From NCBI GenBank assembly GCA_020845975.1, contig JADLET010000144.1, positions 1 to 45,873 on the forward strand: a stretch of 45,873 nt of DNA, written 5' to 3'. The first letter of the stretch is position 1. Every line of letters starts with the position of its first letter. Origin of the DNA: Gammaproteobacteria bacterium. GTDB taxonomy: Bacteria; Pseudomonadota; Gammaproteobacteria; SZUA-140. Positions 20,790 through 29,379 of this stretch are shown here, piece after piece. Below the pieces are notes generated by a model, which ran no database searches, had not been told where the DNA came from, and saw nothing but the letters and a program-made list of their open reading frames with translations. A program made the translations under genes and the position numbers.

Positions 20790-21719
20790 ATGAGCATGGC
20801 GACAATGGATGACCGCGACGGAGTCATCTGGCTGGACGGCAAACTGGTCCCCTGGCGCGAGGCCAAGGTGCATGTCCTGACCCACACCCTGCATTACGGG
20901 CTTGGTGTCTTCGAGGGCGTCCGCGCCTACAAGACCGCGCGCGGCACCGCCATCTTCCGCCTGCAGGCCCATACCGACCGTCTGTTCCGCTCGGCGCACA
21001 TCCTCAACATGCCCATGCCCTACGACAAGGCCACGATCAACCAGGCCATCGTCTCCGCCGTCCGCGAGTGCAAGCTCGAATCCGGCTACATCCGCCCGAT
21101 GTGTTTCTACGGCGCGGAAGGCATGGGCCTGCGCGCCGACAACCTCAAGACCCATGTCATGGTCGCCGCCTGGGCCTGGGGCTCCTACATGGGCGAGGAA
21201 AACATGCAGAAGGGCATCAAGGTGCGCACCTCCTCGTTCACGCGCCACCATGTCAACATCACCATGTGCAAGGCCAAGGCGAACGCCAATTACCTCAACT
21301 CGATCCTTGCCCTGAACGAGGCGCTGGCCTGCGGCTGCCACGAGGCGCTGCTGCTCGACAACGAGGGCTATGTCACGGAGGGCAGCGGGGAAAATTTCTT
21401 TCTGGTGCGCGACGGCGTCCTCTATACCCCGGAGCTAACCTCGGCGCTGGACGGCATCACCCGCGCGACCGTGATCCAGCTCGCGCAGGACCTCGGCATC
21501 ACGGTACGGGAAAAGCGTATCACGCGCGATGAGGTGTATATCGCCGACGAGGCCTTCTTCACCGGCACCGCCGCCGAGGTGACCCCGATCCGCGAACTCG
21601 ATAGCCGCGCGATCGGCCACGGCGCCCGCGGACCGGTCACCGAGAAGCTGCAGAGCATCTATTTCGATCAGGTACACGGCCGCCGCGCCGAATACGGCGA
21701 ATGGCTGACCCACGTCTGA
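20790..21719 (+). CDS. ilvE: branched-chain amino-acid aminotransferase
   Basis: PLP enzyme that makes leucine, isoleucine and valine from their keto acids with glutamate. The start at 20790 (MSMATMDDRDGVIWLDGK) has a good GGAG 7 nt upstream; longer in-frame starts run into glnE. The 309 residues carry the fold-type IV marks: THTLHYGLGVFEGVRAY (about 31-47), catalytic Lys163 in AKANANYLNS, and EGSGENFFLVRDG. It completes the pathway that uses IlvD, encoded earlier in the window. Confidence 0.96.
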   Translation: MSMATMDDRDGVIWLDGKLVPWREAKVHVLTHTLHYGLGVFEGVRAYKTARGTAIFRLQAHTDRLFRSAHILNMPMPYDKATINQAIVSAVRECKLESGYIRPMCFYGAEGMGLRADNLKTHVMVAAWAWGSYMGEENMQKGIKVRTSSFTRHHVNITMCKAKANANYLNSILALNEALACGCHEALLLDNEGYVTEGSGENFFLVRDGVLYTPELTSALDGITRATVIQLAQDLGITVREKRITRDEVYIADEAFFTGTAAEVTPIRELDSRAIGHGARGPVTEKLQSIYFDQVHGRRAEYGEWLTHV

Positions 21720-21729
21720 GGTAATGCCC

Positions 21730-21939
21730 ATGCCCGGCCAACGCCGCGAGGAGCACGAGACCCCGATCGACGCGCGCGGCTACTTCCGTGTCAGCCGCGC
21801 CGAGCTGCCGCTCCACTGCCCTCCCCCAGGCACCAGCCTGTGGAATTCACATCCGCGCGTGTTCCTCCCCATCGAGGAATCCGGCGAGGCAGTATGCCCT
21901 TACTGCGGCGCCCGGTACGTACTCGACGGCAACCGCTGA
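21730..21939 (+). CDS. small zinc-finger (zf-CHCC) protein
   Basis: A 69-residue protein of the zf-CHCC family (related to the mitochondrial complex I subunit NDUFS6). Its bacterial function is not known. Zinc ligands are visible as LHCPPPGTSLWNSHPRVFLPI and VCPYCGARY: Cys, His, then Cys-x2-Cys. The ATG at 21730 is chosen because GAGG (21718-21721) is 8 nt away; an ATG at 21724 would be only 2 nt from it. The Shine-Dalgarno overlaps the ilvE stop, so the two are translated together. It ends 7 nt from the convergent sulfotransferase gene. Confidence 0.85.
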   Translation: MPGQRREEHETPIDARGYFRVSRAELPLHCPPPGTSLWNSHPRVFLPIEESGEAVCPYCGARYVLDGNR

Positions 21940-21946
21940 CACCACA

Positions 21947-22609
21947 TTACTTTTCGCTGTCGAAGCGGTAACCGAACCGCTCGATATCCTCGCGGTAATG
22001 CGCGGCCACCCGCTCCGCCAGATCGTCCGTGTAATAGCCCCGGTAGTCGCGCCGGTCCGTCGCCGTGCGGCGCTGCGGCAGTGGCGCCGCCTCGAATCCG
22101 ATGCGCCTCAGGATATAGGCGTAATCCTCCTCCAGCCGCTCGAACCGTCCGATGAAATCGATGATCGCATTGCCGTGCTGGTCAGTCACATAGTCGCTCT
22201 GGCGCTCGACGGAGATATCCATATGGTACTGATAGGGCCGTTCGGGATCGAACTTGTAACGGATGAAGCTCGCGAAGTCATCGATGCCTTCCATCAGATG
22301 CGGGCGCTCGCGGCGGATGTGATGGAACGAGCTCACCTGCAAATCCCAGGGATTGCGTACGAAACAGAACTTGAACAGGGACTGGTAGAACTCATGCGGC
22401 AGCATCTCACGCGCGGCGATGGCCTTGGCATGACGCGGCAGCTTGCACGCCAGCCGGTGACCGCTCATATGACTCATGCGACTGCAGAGGAACATCGGGA
22501 TGCGCCACGGGTCGGCCCACATGCGGCGCTGCAGCGCCGCGCGTACGCTGGTCCCCCCGGTCTTGGCGATGTGTACAAACAGAAAGCGGTAACGGTGCGA
22601 CAACAACAT
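21947..22609 (-). CDS. PAPS-dependent carbohydrate sulfotransferase family protein
   Basis: Probably transfers sulfate from PAPS to a sugar hydroxyl. The 220 residues have both PAPS sites: the 5'-phosphosulfate loop HIAKTGGTS (13-21) and the 3'-phosphate region FVRNPWDLQVSS (83-94). No signal peptide is apparent, so it should act in the cytoplasm on a lipid- or nucleotide-linked glycan. It starts 5 nt after the GT4 gene, with AGGAG inside that gene's end, so it is the last gene of a methyltransferase-GT4-sulfotransferase unit. The glycan context suggests a sulfated LPS or exopolysaccharide; the acceptor is unknown. Confidence 0.8.
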   Translation of the reverse strand: MLLSHRYRFLFVHIAKTGGTSVRAALQRRMWADPWRIPMFLCSRMSHMSGHRLACKLPRHAKAIAAREMLPHEFYQSLFKFCFVRNPWDLQVSSFHHIRRERPHLMEGIDDFASFIRYKFDPERPYQYHMDISVERQSDYVTDQHGNAIIDFIGRFERLEEDYAYILRRIGFEAAPLPQRRTATDRRDYRGYYTDDLAERVAAHYREDIERFGYRFDSEK

Positions 22610-22614
22610 CAGGG

Positions 22615-23778
22615 TCAGGCTCCTCGGTCGATCATGCCCAGCGCAGTCAGGTAGGCGCGCGCGCTGTTCTCAACGGTATAGTCCGCCGCCGCCCGGCGCA
22701 ACTCGGTCGCCGGCAGCGGATCGTCCAGGGTCGCGGCCATCGCGCGCGCCAGCGCCGCGTCATCGCCGACAGGCACAAGGGCGCCGTAACGACCCGCGTC
22801 CAGCAGCTCGCGCGGCCCGCTCGGGCAATCAGTGGAAACCACCGGCACGCCCAGCGCGAGCGCCTCAGTCAGCGCATTGGGCGAGCCCTCCCAGGCGGAG
22901 GACAATACGAACAGACGCGCGCGCGCCAGGAAACTGTAGGGATTTTCGGCGAAACCGGGAAAGGCGACATCGGCCGCAACCCCGAGCCGGGCGGCCAGCG
23001 ACTCGTACTCAGCCCGCATCCGCCCACGTCCCAGCAGAATCAGCCGGCAGGCGCGCCCGGCGCGCAGGCGGGCAAAGGCGCGGATCAGCGTGACGAAATC
23101 CTTCTGCTCGGTGAAACGCCCCATGCCGAGGATGACTGGCGGTCCGGCGGGCTCAATCAGCCATGGATGCGGCGCTTCTTCCCGCGCCAGCGCGTCGAGT
23201 CCGGGCGTCACCACCGGGTTGCGGATCACCTGCAGCCGCGCCGCGGAGCCGCCCATCGCGCGAATGTCATCCGCCACGCCCTGAGACACCGCCACAACGG
23301 CGTCGGCCCGGGGATAGAAACGACGCACCGCCCAGGCCCAGAGGGCATAGCGGAACTGGCTCTTGCGCTCCAGCGCGGCGGACACCGTGGTGCCGATCCG
23401 GCCAACCACCCGGACGGGAATCCCGCTCAAACGGCGCGCCCACAGCGCGAGCAGCAAGGCGCGATGCTTGGCGGCCAGCAGCGCAGAGGGACGTGCCGTG
23501 CGCAGGTAACGCACCAGGGCGGGCAGATTCGCGAAGGTATGGCGGCTGCCCAGCCTGATGACCCTGATCGTGGACGGCAACTGCGCGAGGCGCGGGCTCG
23601 CCGCCTTGATCAGCAGCAGATCGATCTCCACACCGCGAGCGGCCATCCCACACAGCAGATTGATCATCATGCGCTCGACACCGCCATCGCCCGAGAACGA
23701 TACCAGGACGGCCAGGCGCCGCGGCTTCCCGTTCATTTCGAAACCGGTGCGCCGACCGACAGAACGCGCCACTGACAC
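22615..23778 (-). CDS. glycosyltransferase family 4 (surface glycan), paralogue 1
   Basis: A GT-B retaining glycosyltransferase of 387 residues. The N-terminal acceptor domain has FSGDGGVERMMINLL (about 29-43). The C-terminal donor domain has GRFTEQKDF and the E-x7-E region EGSPNALTEALALGVPVVSTD. A GTG start at 23778 is supported by AGGA 5 nt upstream; ATG 23736 (MNGKPRRLAVL) is the alternative and has no Shine-Dalgarno. It shares long stretches with the GT4 at 28226, including RR-YYP/RFYP-AD/CDA-VAVS and VVSTDCPSGP, so they are paralogues. Donor and acceptor sugars are unknown. Confidence 0.9.
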   Translation of the reverse strand: MSVARSVGRRTGFEMNGKPRRLAVLVSFSGDGGVERMMINLLCGMAARGVEIDLLLIKAASPRLAQLPSTIRVIRLGSRHTFANLPALVRYLRTARPSALLAAKHRALLLALWARRLSGIPVRVVGRIGTTVSAALERKSQFRYALWAWAVRRFYPRADAVVAVSQGVADDIRAMGGSAARLQVIRNPVVTPGLDALAREEAPHPWLIEPAGPPVILGMGRFTEQKDFVTLIRAFARLRAGRACRLILLGRGRMRAEYESLAARLGVAADVAFPGFAENPYSFLARARLFVLSSAWEGSPNALTEALALGVPVVSTDCPSGPRELLDAGRYGALVPVGDDAALARAMAATLDDPLPATELRRAAADYTVENSARAYLTALGMIDRGA

Positions 23779-23811
23779 GATATTCCTGCCGGATTTCCCA
23801 TTCGCGCGCTG

Positions 23812-24537
23812 TCAGGCATCGCCTTTTTCGGCCACCAGAAAATATCCCAGCGGGTACTGGGTACCCGTCTTTGCGGACAGTCTGCGCCCCGTGCCCGTCT
23901 TCAGGAAAAGACTCGTCAGGTACTGTATCGGTGCAGCAAGCGACCTGAAGCGCTTGGCCAGCAGGTCGGCGAATATCTCCGGTATGCCGCCGACCGGCTG
24001 CAGCAGGACTACCCTGAAACCGGCGAGGCTGGCGAACCGTCTGAGCGCGAACTCGGTATATCGGTAATAATCATGCGGCACTTCATGCAGGCGATAGAAG
24101 AACGGGGTGTTCATCATCACTATGGCCTTGTCCGCCGAGATGCGCGCCATTTCCTGCCACAGGTTTTCGGGCCGGGGTATGTGCTCCAGCACATCCGAAA
24201 GTATGATGGTATTGAATCCCCCGTCAGGAAACGGTAATCGCCCGCCAAGGTCACACACATGATCCAGATGCTGACTCTTATGCGGGGAATTCTCCCAGTC
24301 AATACAAACAACCTCGGTCGCGTAATTACGATATGCCCCAAAGAGCGGTACCAGACCACACCCGAGATCAAGCAATCGCCCGTGCACAAACCTTGGAATA
24401 TGGGTCTGATACAGACCCGCGGTAATATCCGCGATCAGTCTGGAGCTTTTACCGACAACACCGGGGTCTCGCGACGCCATCAGCCTGTCACCCCGGAAGA
24501 CGTACTTGCTTGGCGTCCAGTTCGCTTCGTTGATCAT
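23812..24537 (-). CDS. class I SAM-dependent methyltransferase
   Basis: A 241-residue methyltransferase of the UbiE/Methyltransf_11 type. SAM motif I is LLDLGCGLVPLFGAY (about 55-69), an acidic residue follows in VVCIDWEN, and DVLEHIPRPENLWQEMARI marks motif IV and after. In this position it may methylate a sugar or a lipid-linked intermediate, but small-molecule substrates cannot be excluded. It starts the minus-strand unit and ends 33 nt before the GT4 gene. The DNA here is visibly less GC-rich than the flanking housekeeping genes. Confidence 0.85.
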   Translation of the reverse strand: MINEANWTPSKYVFRGDRLMASRDPGVVGKSSRLIADITAGLYQTHIPRFVHGRLLDLGCGLVPLFGAYRNYATEVVCIDWENSPHKSQHLDHVCDLGGRLPFPDGGFNTIILSDVLEHIPRPENLWQEMARISADKAIVMMNTPFFYRLHEVPHDYYRYTEFALRRFASLAGFRVVLLQPVGGIPEIFADLLAKRFRSLAAPIQYLTSLFLKTGTGRRLSAKTGTQYPLGYFLVAEKGDA

Positions 24538-24740
24538 TTTATCGAATCAATTTATATTCATCTGCCGCCATCTTGGACAGTCCGGCCGGACGATCGGTTG
24601 GCAAGTCGGCGCGCACGACTTCCACTGCCCGGCGCAGCGCATCAGCCTATCATAATGGCAGGATGACCGCCCCACATGTCGAGCACCCGATACCCAGCCA
24701 TGACCGACGGATCCGCGCTCCTTTGCAAAGACGGACCCAA

Positions 24741-25622
24741 ATGATCAGAACACCGGACAACAGCGATCCCGCCGCCTATACGAAGCTGACCAGATACCTG
24801 TGGATTTTCTGGGCTCAGGGCGAGGACAACGCGCCCTTTCTGGTAAAACACTGCATCTCATCCTGGCGCGCGTTCAATCCGGGATGGGATGTCCGGGTGC
24901 TCGATCGGGCGTCGCTTTGGCAGACCATTGATCTGGAAGGCCTGGAGAATCGCCAGGATATTCCGTTGCAGGCGCTCTCCGATATCATCAGGGTAAAACT
25001 TCTGACATGTCACGGCGGCGTCTGGGCCGATGCCAGCCTGTTCTGCGCGCGACCACTGGATGACTGGTTGCCTCGTTATTATCACGATCATTTCTTTGCA
25101 TTTGCCAGTGAAAAGCGCGACCGCATCATGACTACATGGTTTCTGGCAGGGAATGCGCAAAGCGAACTCCTGAGTCAGTGGGCTGCGGACATGGTTGAAT
25201 TCTGGCTTGCCAACCGATTCCGGGGAGACACTTACTGGGGCCGGCAGCTTATCCGGAAACTCATGAGCCTGAGAAAGCGGCATATCGTATCGAACGATAT
25301 CTGGTTCTCGCGGTTTGTGCTCAAGAGACTGAGACTGTTTCCCTACCCGATAAACATGTACCTTTTCGAACGCATGTTGGAGCGGAATCCGTATCTGAAG
25401 ACCCTCTGGGAAGGCAGAACGCCCCTGTATGATACGCCGGCAGAGCATCTGCAAAATATGCTTGGCATGAACGCCCCGATCAGCGAGGCCTCGAAGACCT
25501 TCATCGTCGGCGGCGCTGTCCCCGTCCACAAATTGAATTGGCGGCAGGACAGGGGTTCTGCCGCGAAGGGTTCGAATCTCGAACTACTGCTCACACTGCC
25601 CCATTCCGGCAAGGAATATTGA
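24741..25622 (+). CDS. capsular polysaccharide synthesis-type glycosyltransferase (Caps_synth/DXD family)
   Basis: A 293-residue GT-A-like glycosyltransferase. The family signature is IFWAQGEDNAP near the N-terminus, SDIIRVKLLTCHGGVWADAS (about 81-100, with the metal-binding WAD motif) and a C-terminal VHKLNW. The ATG at 24741 (MIRTPDNSD) is preferred. An ATG at 24663 adds 26 basic, low-complexity residues and has its Shine-Dalgarno too close. It diverges from the methyltransferase gene. Codons here use AGA for Arg often, unlike the flanking genes, which points to acquired DNA. Confidence 0.8.
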   Translation: MIRTPDNSDPAAYTKLTRYLWIFWAQGEDNAPFLVKHCISSWRAFNPGWDVRVLDRASLWQTIDLEGLENRQDIPLQALSDIIRVKLLTCHGGVWADASLFCARPLDDWLPRYYHDHFFAFASEKRDRIMTTWFLAGNAQSELLSQWAADMVEFWLANRFRGDTYWGRQLIRKLMSLRKRHIVSNDIWFSRFVLKRLRLFPYPINMYLFERMLERNPYLKTLWEGRTPLYDTPAEHLQNMLGMNAPISEASKTFIVGGAVPVHKLNWRQDRGSAAKGSNLELLLTLPHSGKEY

Positions 25623-25626
25623 TGCA

Positions 25627-26556
25627 ATGACAGGCGCACCGTTCTTCACGATATTTCTCCCGACCTACAATCGCGCCTACTGTCTTGGCGAGGCCATCGC
25701 CAGCTGTTACAAATCGACGTTCCGCGATTTCGAGCTGATTGTCGTCGACGACGGCTCGACCGACGACACACGCGCCCTGGTAGAGCATATGAAGCAGGAG
25801 AGCTATCGTGACCTCAGGTATGTCCACCAGGAAAACCAGGGGAAACATGTGGCGTTCAACCATGCGGTCCGCCTGGCCAGGGGGACTCTGTTTCTCACCC
25901 TGGATTCAGATGACACCCTGCAGGAGAACGCCCTCGAAAAGATCCACGAGCTCTGGCGGTCGATGTCCGCCGAGGAACATGAAACGTTCGCCAGCATCGA
26001 GGTCCGCTGCATCGAAAACGGTGTCGCATCCTCGGCCTACCCGGAACCCTACCTGGATTCCACCTATGTCGAACGACGACTGATCTGCCGCTCGCAGGGC
26101 GAAAAACGGAGCGCATACCGGGCGGAAGTCTTGCGGGTATATCCCTACCCGGTGTTCGAAGGTGAGCGCTATTGCCGGCCGGGGCTCATCGATATCCGCA
26201 TCGCGAAACGGTACAAGACCCGCTTCTCCAACATTATTGCCATCAATGCCGGACACCTTCCCGATGGCATAGGGGCGAACAGACGACGGGTCATTGCCAG
26301 CGCGCCCCGCGCCTACCGGCAATATTTTCTCGAGGAGATCCGGGAACACAGCCCATACAATACAAAGCGCAACCTGCGCAGTTACTACAAACGCTTTTCC
26401 CGATCTTCTTTCAATGCGCGCATCGGTTTTTTTCAGCAGTACCGGGAAGTTCCCGACAAGCTGCGGCTGGTACTGGCCGCCCCGGAAGCCTATCTGGGCA
26501 GCCTGGCCGACCGGTTCAGCCTGGCGAAATCGCGCCGTCACGCCAGGCCGGCATAA
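25627..26556 (+). CDS. glycosyltransferase family 2
   Basis: A 309-residue inverting GT-A enzyme. The N-terminal TIFLPTYNRAYCLGEAI and VDDGSTDD (40-47) bind the nucleotide, and the metal-binding DSDD is at 93-96. It starts 5 nt after the preceding glycosyltransferase gene and is probably translated with it. The basic C-terminal third has no clear membrane helix. Sugar specificity is unknown; the cluster suggests LPS outer core or O-antigen. Confidence 0.9.
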   Translation: MTGAPFFTIFLPTYNRAYCLGEAIASCYKSTFRDFELIVVDDGSTDDTRALVEHMKQESYRDLRYVHQENQGKHVAFNHAVRLARGTLFLTLDSDDTLQENALEKIHELWRSMSAEEHETFASIEVRCIENGVASSAYPEPYLDSTYVERRLICRSQGEKRSAYRAEVLRVYPYPVFEGERYCRPGLIDIRIAKRYKTRFSNIIAINAGHLPDGIGANRRRVIASAPRAYRQYFLEEIREHSPYNTKRNLRSYYKRFSRSSFNARIGFFQQYREVPDKLRLVLAAPEAYLGSLADRFSLAKSRRHARPA

Positions 26557-26568
26557 CGCGCCAGCGCC

Positions 26569-26601
26569 GGTTCGCGTCTCCAACCGGTCCTCACGCGAAC
26601 C
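26569..26601. repeat. hairpin after the GT2 gene
   Basis: GGTTCGCGT (26569-26577) and ACGCGAACC (26593-26601) are exact 9-bp arms around 15 nt, starting 13 nt after the GT2 stop. There is no T-tract. Confidence 0.5.
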
Positions 26602-26690
26602 AGGACGACCGCGGCTGGCAAGACACGCATCAAATGTCTGCCGACTGGCCTGATCGCAAATGCCCAGCCCCGAGTCCGGCACACGCATCA

Positions 26691-26712
26691 CGGCGGGTCT
26701 GACCACCCGCCG
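26691..26712. terminator. hairpin before the ligase gene
   Basis: CGGCGGGT (26691-26698) pairs with ACCCGCCG (26705-26712) around a 6-nt loop, followed by CGCGCTTTCG. A weak terminator or structural boundary between the GT2 gene and the ligase gene. Confidence 0.4.
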
Positions 26713-26788
26713 CGCGCTTTCGTCTCAGCGAACCCGTTTGCTTCCTCATGCTAACATTGAGCCAGTTCATACCGCAGGGAAGCATGAG

Positions 26789-28156
26789 ATGAGGGTCTGG
26801 GGACAGAAATCGGCCAGGGACGCTGGAGCGGCAATCTCCTGTCTCGACCGTAACTTCCCCAGCGCTTACCCAAGGGCGCGTGCCCCCGTCCTGGCCTGGA
26901 TCGCGCTGTTCGCACTCGTTCTTTTTGCACTGTCCAACTTCATCGAGCCAACCCTGGCACGCAAGGGTGAATGGCTCCTGCTTATCGCCACACTGCTCGC
27001 GTGCGGACAGATCCGGCGAGAAGACCCGGATGCCTGGCTGTATATCGCAATGTTCCTGTTTCTGGGTCTGATGCTGTGGATGAACTGGCGGGCGGCAAGA
27101 GAGTGGGGGGCCGGATATGATCATTTCTCATACACCCGGGACTACATGCGATTGTTCTGGTTTCTGATGGCCGGATGGTGGCTCGGCGGCAGGGAGCGCA
27201 ACATCTTCGTACTCTTCGCCATTGCTGTCGCCGCCTTGTTCATCACGATCCAGAGCGAGGGAGGCCTCAGTTCCTGGGTGCGCTTGCTCAAGGGTCATCG
27301 CGTCGATTTCAACCTTCATAACGCGGAACATGTCGGCCTTCTCTTCGGCTCGGTCCTGATCGGATTGCTGAGCTTCATGTTCCGCTTCTTCGATAACCGG
27401 CGCCGGCTCGCCGCCCGCATGGCATGGGCGATGTTGTGGCTGCTCCTGTTTTCCGGTACGACGGCCGTCGTGCTCGGCGCCCAGACCCGGCAGACCTGGC
27501 TGGGATTTGCGCTGGCAATGATCGCCTCACTGGCCTTCCTCCTGAGCAACCGCCTATCGGGCAACTTTCCCGTCAAGCGCCTGATCGGGATCTCGGTCGC
27601 GATCGGCCTGGTCATCGCGGCCGGTCTCTCGACGAACTCCTTCGATCGCATGGTCAAACGCGTCACCGTCGAACTCAACGGCGTCGAACTTCTTCAGATG
27701 GACGACATTAATATAGCCCAGGTCAACAGCTCCACTACCCGGCTGATATTGTGGAAGACCGCATTTGACGCCATATCGAAAAGACCCTTACTGGGTTACG
27801 GCGGCGCCGCGCGCAAGATCGTGATCGAACACGCCGACCTGCCTGCGAGTATCAGAAAGTATGGTCACTTCCATAACAGCTATCTCGAACTCTGGCTCAG
27901 CTATGGTATTGCAGGCCCACTGATCTTCATCGCCATGCTGGTCATACTCGGCAGGCGACTCATGCAGGCCTGCCGCAGCGGTCATGTCACCATGGATTTC
28001 GCCGTGTTCGGCGTGGCCTGGCTGGTGTTTTTCGCCGTCGCAAACATGTTCGAATCCTATGTGAGCTACCGTACGGGCGCCTACCTGATGCTTATCGTCG
28101 GCGGAGCCCTCTACAGCATCGCCATCCCCGCACGGCGGGCGGCGCGGACGGTATAG
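26789..28156 (+). CDS. O-antigen ligase/polymerase family membrane protein (Wzy_C)
   Basis: A 455-residue polytopic inner-membrane protein with about ten or more helices, the first at about residues 35-52. The Wzy_C region includes a large periplasmic loop and the conserved YGHFHNSYLELWLSYG (about 370-385). WaaL ligases join undecaprenyl-linked O-antigen to lipid A-core; Wzy polymerises it. The two are hard to separate by sequence. Its place in the LPS-core locus favours a ligase. The ATG at 26789 has AGGGA 8 nt upstream and gives a short basic N-terminus. Confidence 0.8.
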   Translation: MRVWGQKSARDAGAAISCLDRNFPSAYPRARAPVLAWIALFALVLFALSNFIEPTLARKGEWLLLIATLLACGQIRREDPDAWLYIAMFLFLGLMLWMNWRAAREWGAGYDHFSYTRDYMRLFWFLMAGWWLGGRERNIFVLFAIAVAALFITIQSEGGLSSWVRLLKGHRVDFNLHNAEHVGLLFGSVLIGLLSFMFRFFDNRRRLAARMAWAMLWLLLFSGTTAVVLGAQTRQTWLGFALAMIASLAFLLSNRLSGNFPVKRLIGISVAIGLVIAAGLSTNSFDRMVKRVTVELNGVELLQMDDINIAQVNSSTTRLILWKTAFDAISKRPLLGYGGAARKIVIEHADLPASIRKYGHFHNSYLELWLSYGIAGPLIFIAMLVILGRRLMQACRSGHVTMDFAVFGVAWLVFFAVANMFESYVSYRTGAYLMLIVGGALYSIAIPARRAARTV

Positions 28157-28225
28157 AATGCGAGGAAGTGAATTGATCGCACGGCGCACCAGCCGGGGAA
28201 ACCGCCGGGCAGTTCCGCGAAATCC

Positions 28226-29335
28226 ATGCGTATCGCACTGACAGTACCGGCGCTCGACGGAGGCATTGGCCGTAACCTCGTGAACCTGGCCTCAGGTTGG
28301 CGGGACACCGGCATCGACGTCGATATTATCGTCGATCACCGCTGCCCGACGGAGCCACCCGACATCCCGGCCGGGGTCACCGTGATTGAAAGCGGCGGCT
28401 CACATCCGGTCGTCAAGCTGCCGTGGCTGATTCGTTACTTGCGTGACCGCCGCCCCGCGGGCATCCTGACACCCGTGGCGCGACATACGGTGTGGGCCCT
28501 GCGCGCCAGGACCTGCAGCCGCGTTCCCGTTTCCGTCGTGGCCAATGTCCACAACGATTACCGCATGACACTGCAGGCGCTCCGTCCCGGTAAACGCCGC
28601 AGTCGTATCGCCGTGCTGCGCCGGTATTACCCCCGCTGCGACGCCATCGTGGCGGTATCCCACGGGGTCGCCCGGTCATTCTCTCAGCTTGCCGATATCC
28701 CGGAAAACAGACTAACGGTCATCCCCAACCCTGTCGTAACACCATCACTGGCAGCGCTTGCCGAAGACTCGCCCGGCCATCCCTGGTTTGATGCGCCGGA
28801 GATACCGGTCATCATCTGGGTTGGGCGAATGGAGCCGCAAAAAAATGCCATGTTGCTCATTGAAGCCTTCGATCGATTGCGCGCAACGACACCATGCCGG
28901 CTCGCCTTCGTGGGCACGGGCTCGGAACAGCCCGGACTCATTGAGCGCGCCCGCACCTCGCCCTTCCGGGATGCGATCGTCTTCCTTGGCCACCAGAAAA
29001 ATCCCTATGGTTTTATGCGCCGGGCGGCGGTACTCGCGCTCTCATCAGACTGGGAAGGATTCGGAAACGTTGTGGTCGAAGCCATGGCGCTGGGCATTCC
29101 CGTAGTTTCAACGGATTGTCCAAGCGGACCCGCCGAGATCCTGGAAAACGGCCGCTGGGGTCCGCTCACGCCATGCGGCGATGCCGCGGCCCTGGCCGCG
29201 GGCATCAGGCAGTGCCTGGAACAGCCGCTGGCGCCCGCCGTCCTGCAGGAGGCGGCGCAGCGCTATCGATCCGATGTCGTGGCGAAGCGCTATTTGCACT
29301 TGTTATCGGGCGGGACGCCTCCGAACGGGGGCTGA
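28226..29335 (+). CDS. glycosyltransferase family 4 (surface glycan), paralogue 2
   Basis: A 369-residue GT-B enzyme. The N-terminal glycine-rich region is PALDGGIGRNLVNLASGW (about 8-25), the donor domain has VGRMEPQKNAM, and the E-x7-E region is EGFGNVVVEAMALGIPVVSTDCPSGP. It closely resembles the GT4 at 22615 on the other strand, including RRYYPRCDAIVAVSHGVA and NPVVTPSLAALA, so one is likely a duplicate. It follows the ligase gene by 69 nt. No strong Shine-Dalgarno. The sugar is unknown. Confidence 0.9.
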   Translation: MRIALTVPALDGGIGRNLVNLASGWRDTGIDVDIIVDHRCPTEPPDIPAGVTVIESGGSHPVVKLPWLIRYLRDRRPAGILTPVARHTVWALRARTCSRVPVSVVANVHNDYRMTLQALRPGKRRSRIAVLRRYYPRCDAIVAVSHGVARSFSQLADIPENRLTVIPNPVVTPSLAALAEDSPGHPWFDAPEIPVIIWVGRMEPQKNAMLLIEAFDRLRATTPCRLAFVGTGSEQPGLIERARTSPFRDAIVFLGHQKNPYGFMRRAAVLALSSDWEGFGNVVVEAMALGIPVVSTDCPSGPAEILENGRWGPLTPCGDAAALAAGIRQCLEQPLAPAVLQEAAQRYRSDVVAKRYLHLLSGGTPPNGG

Positions 29336-29379
29336 TGACTGAATGTGAACACCCTCCCCGGGGATGCATCCCCGGCCGC

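Noticed and set aside
26799..26807. GGGGACAGA, the core of the palindrome at 2991, inside the start of the ligase gene.
   Set aside because: Nine bases without the second arm are expected about once by chance in a window this size.
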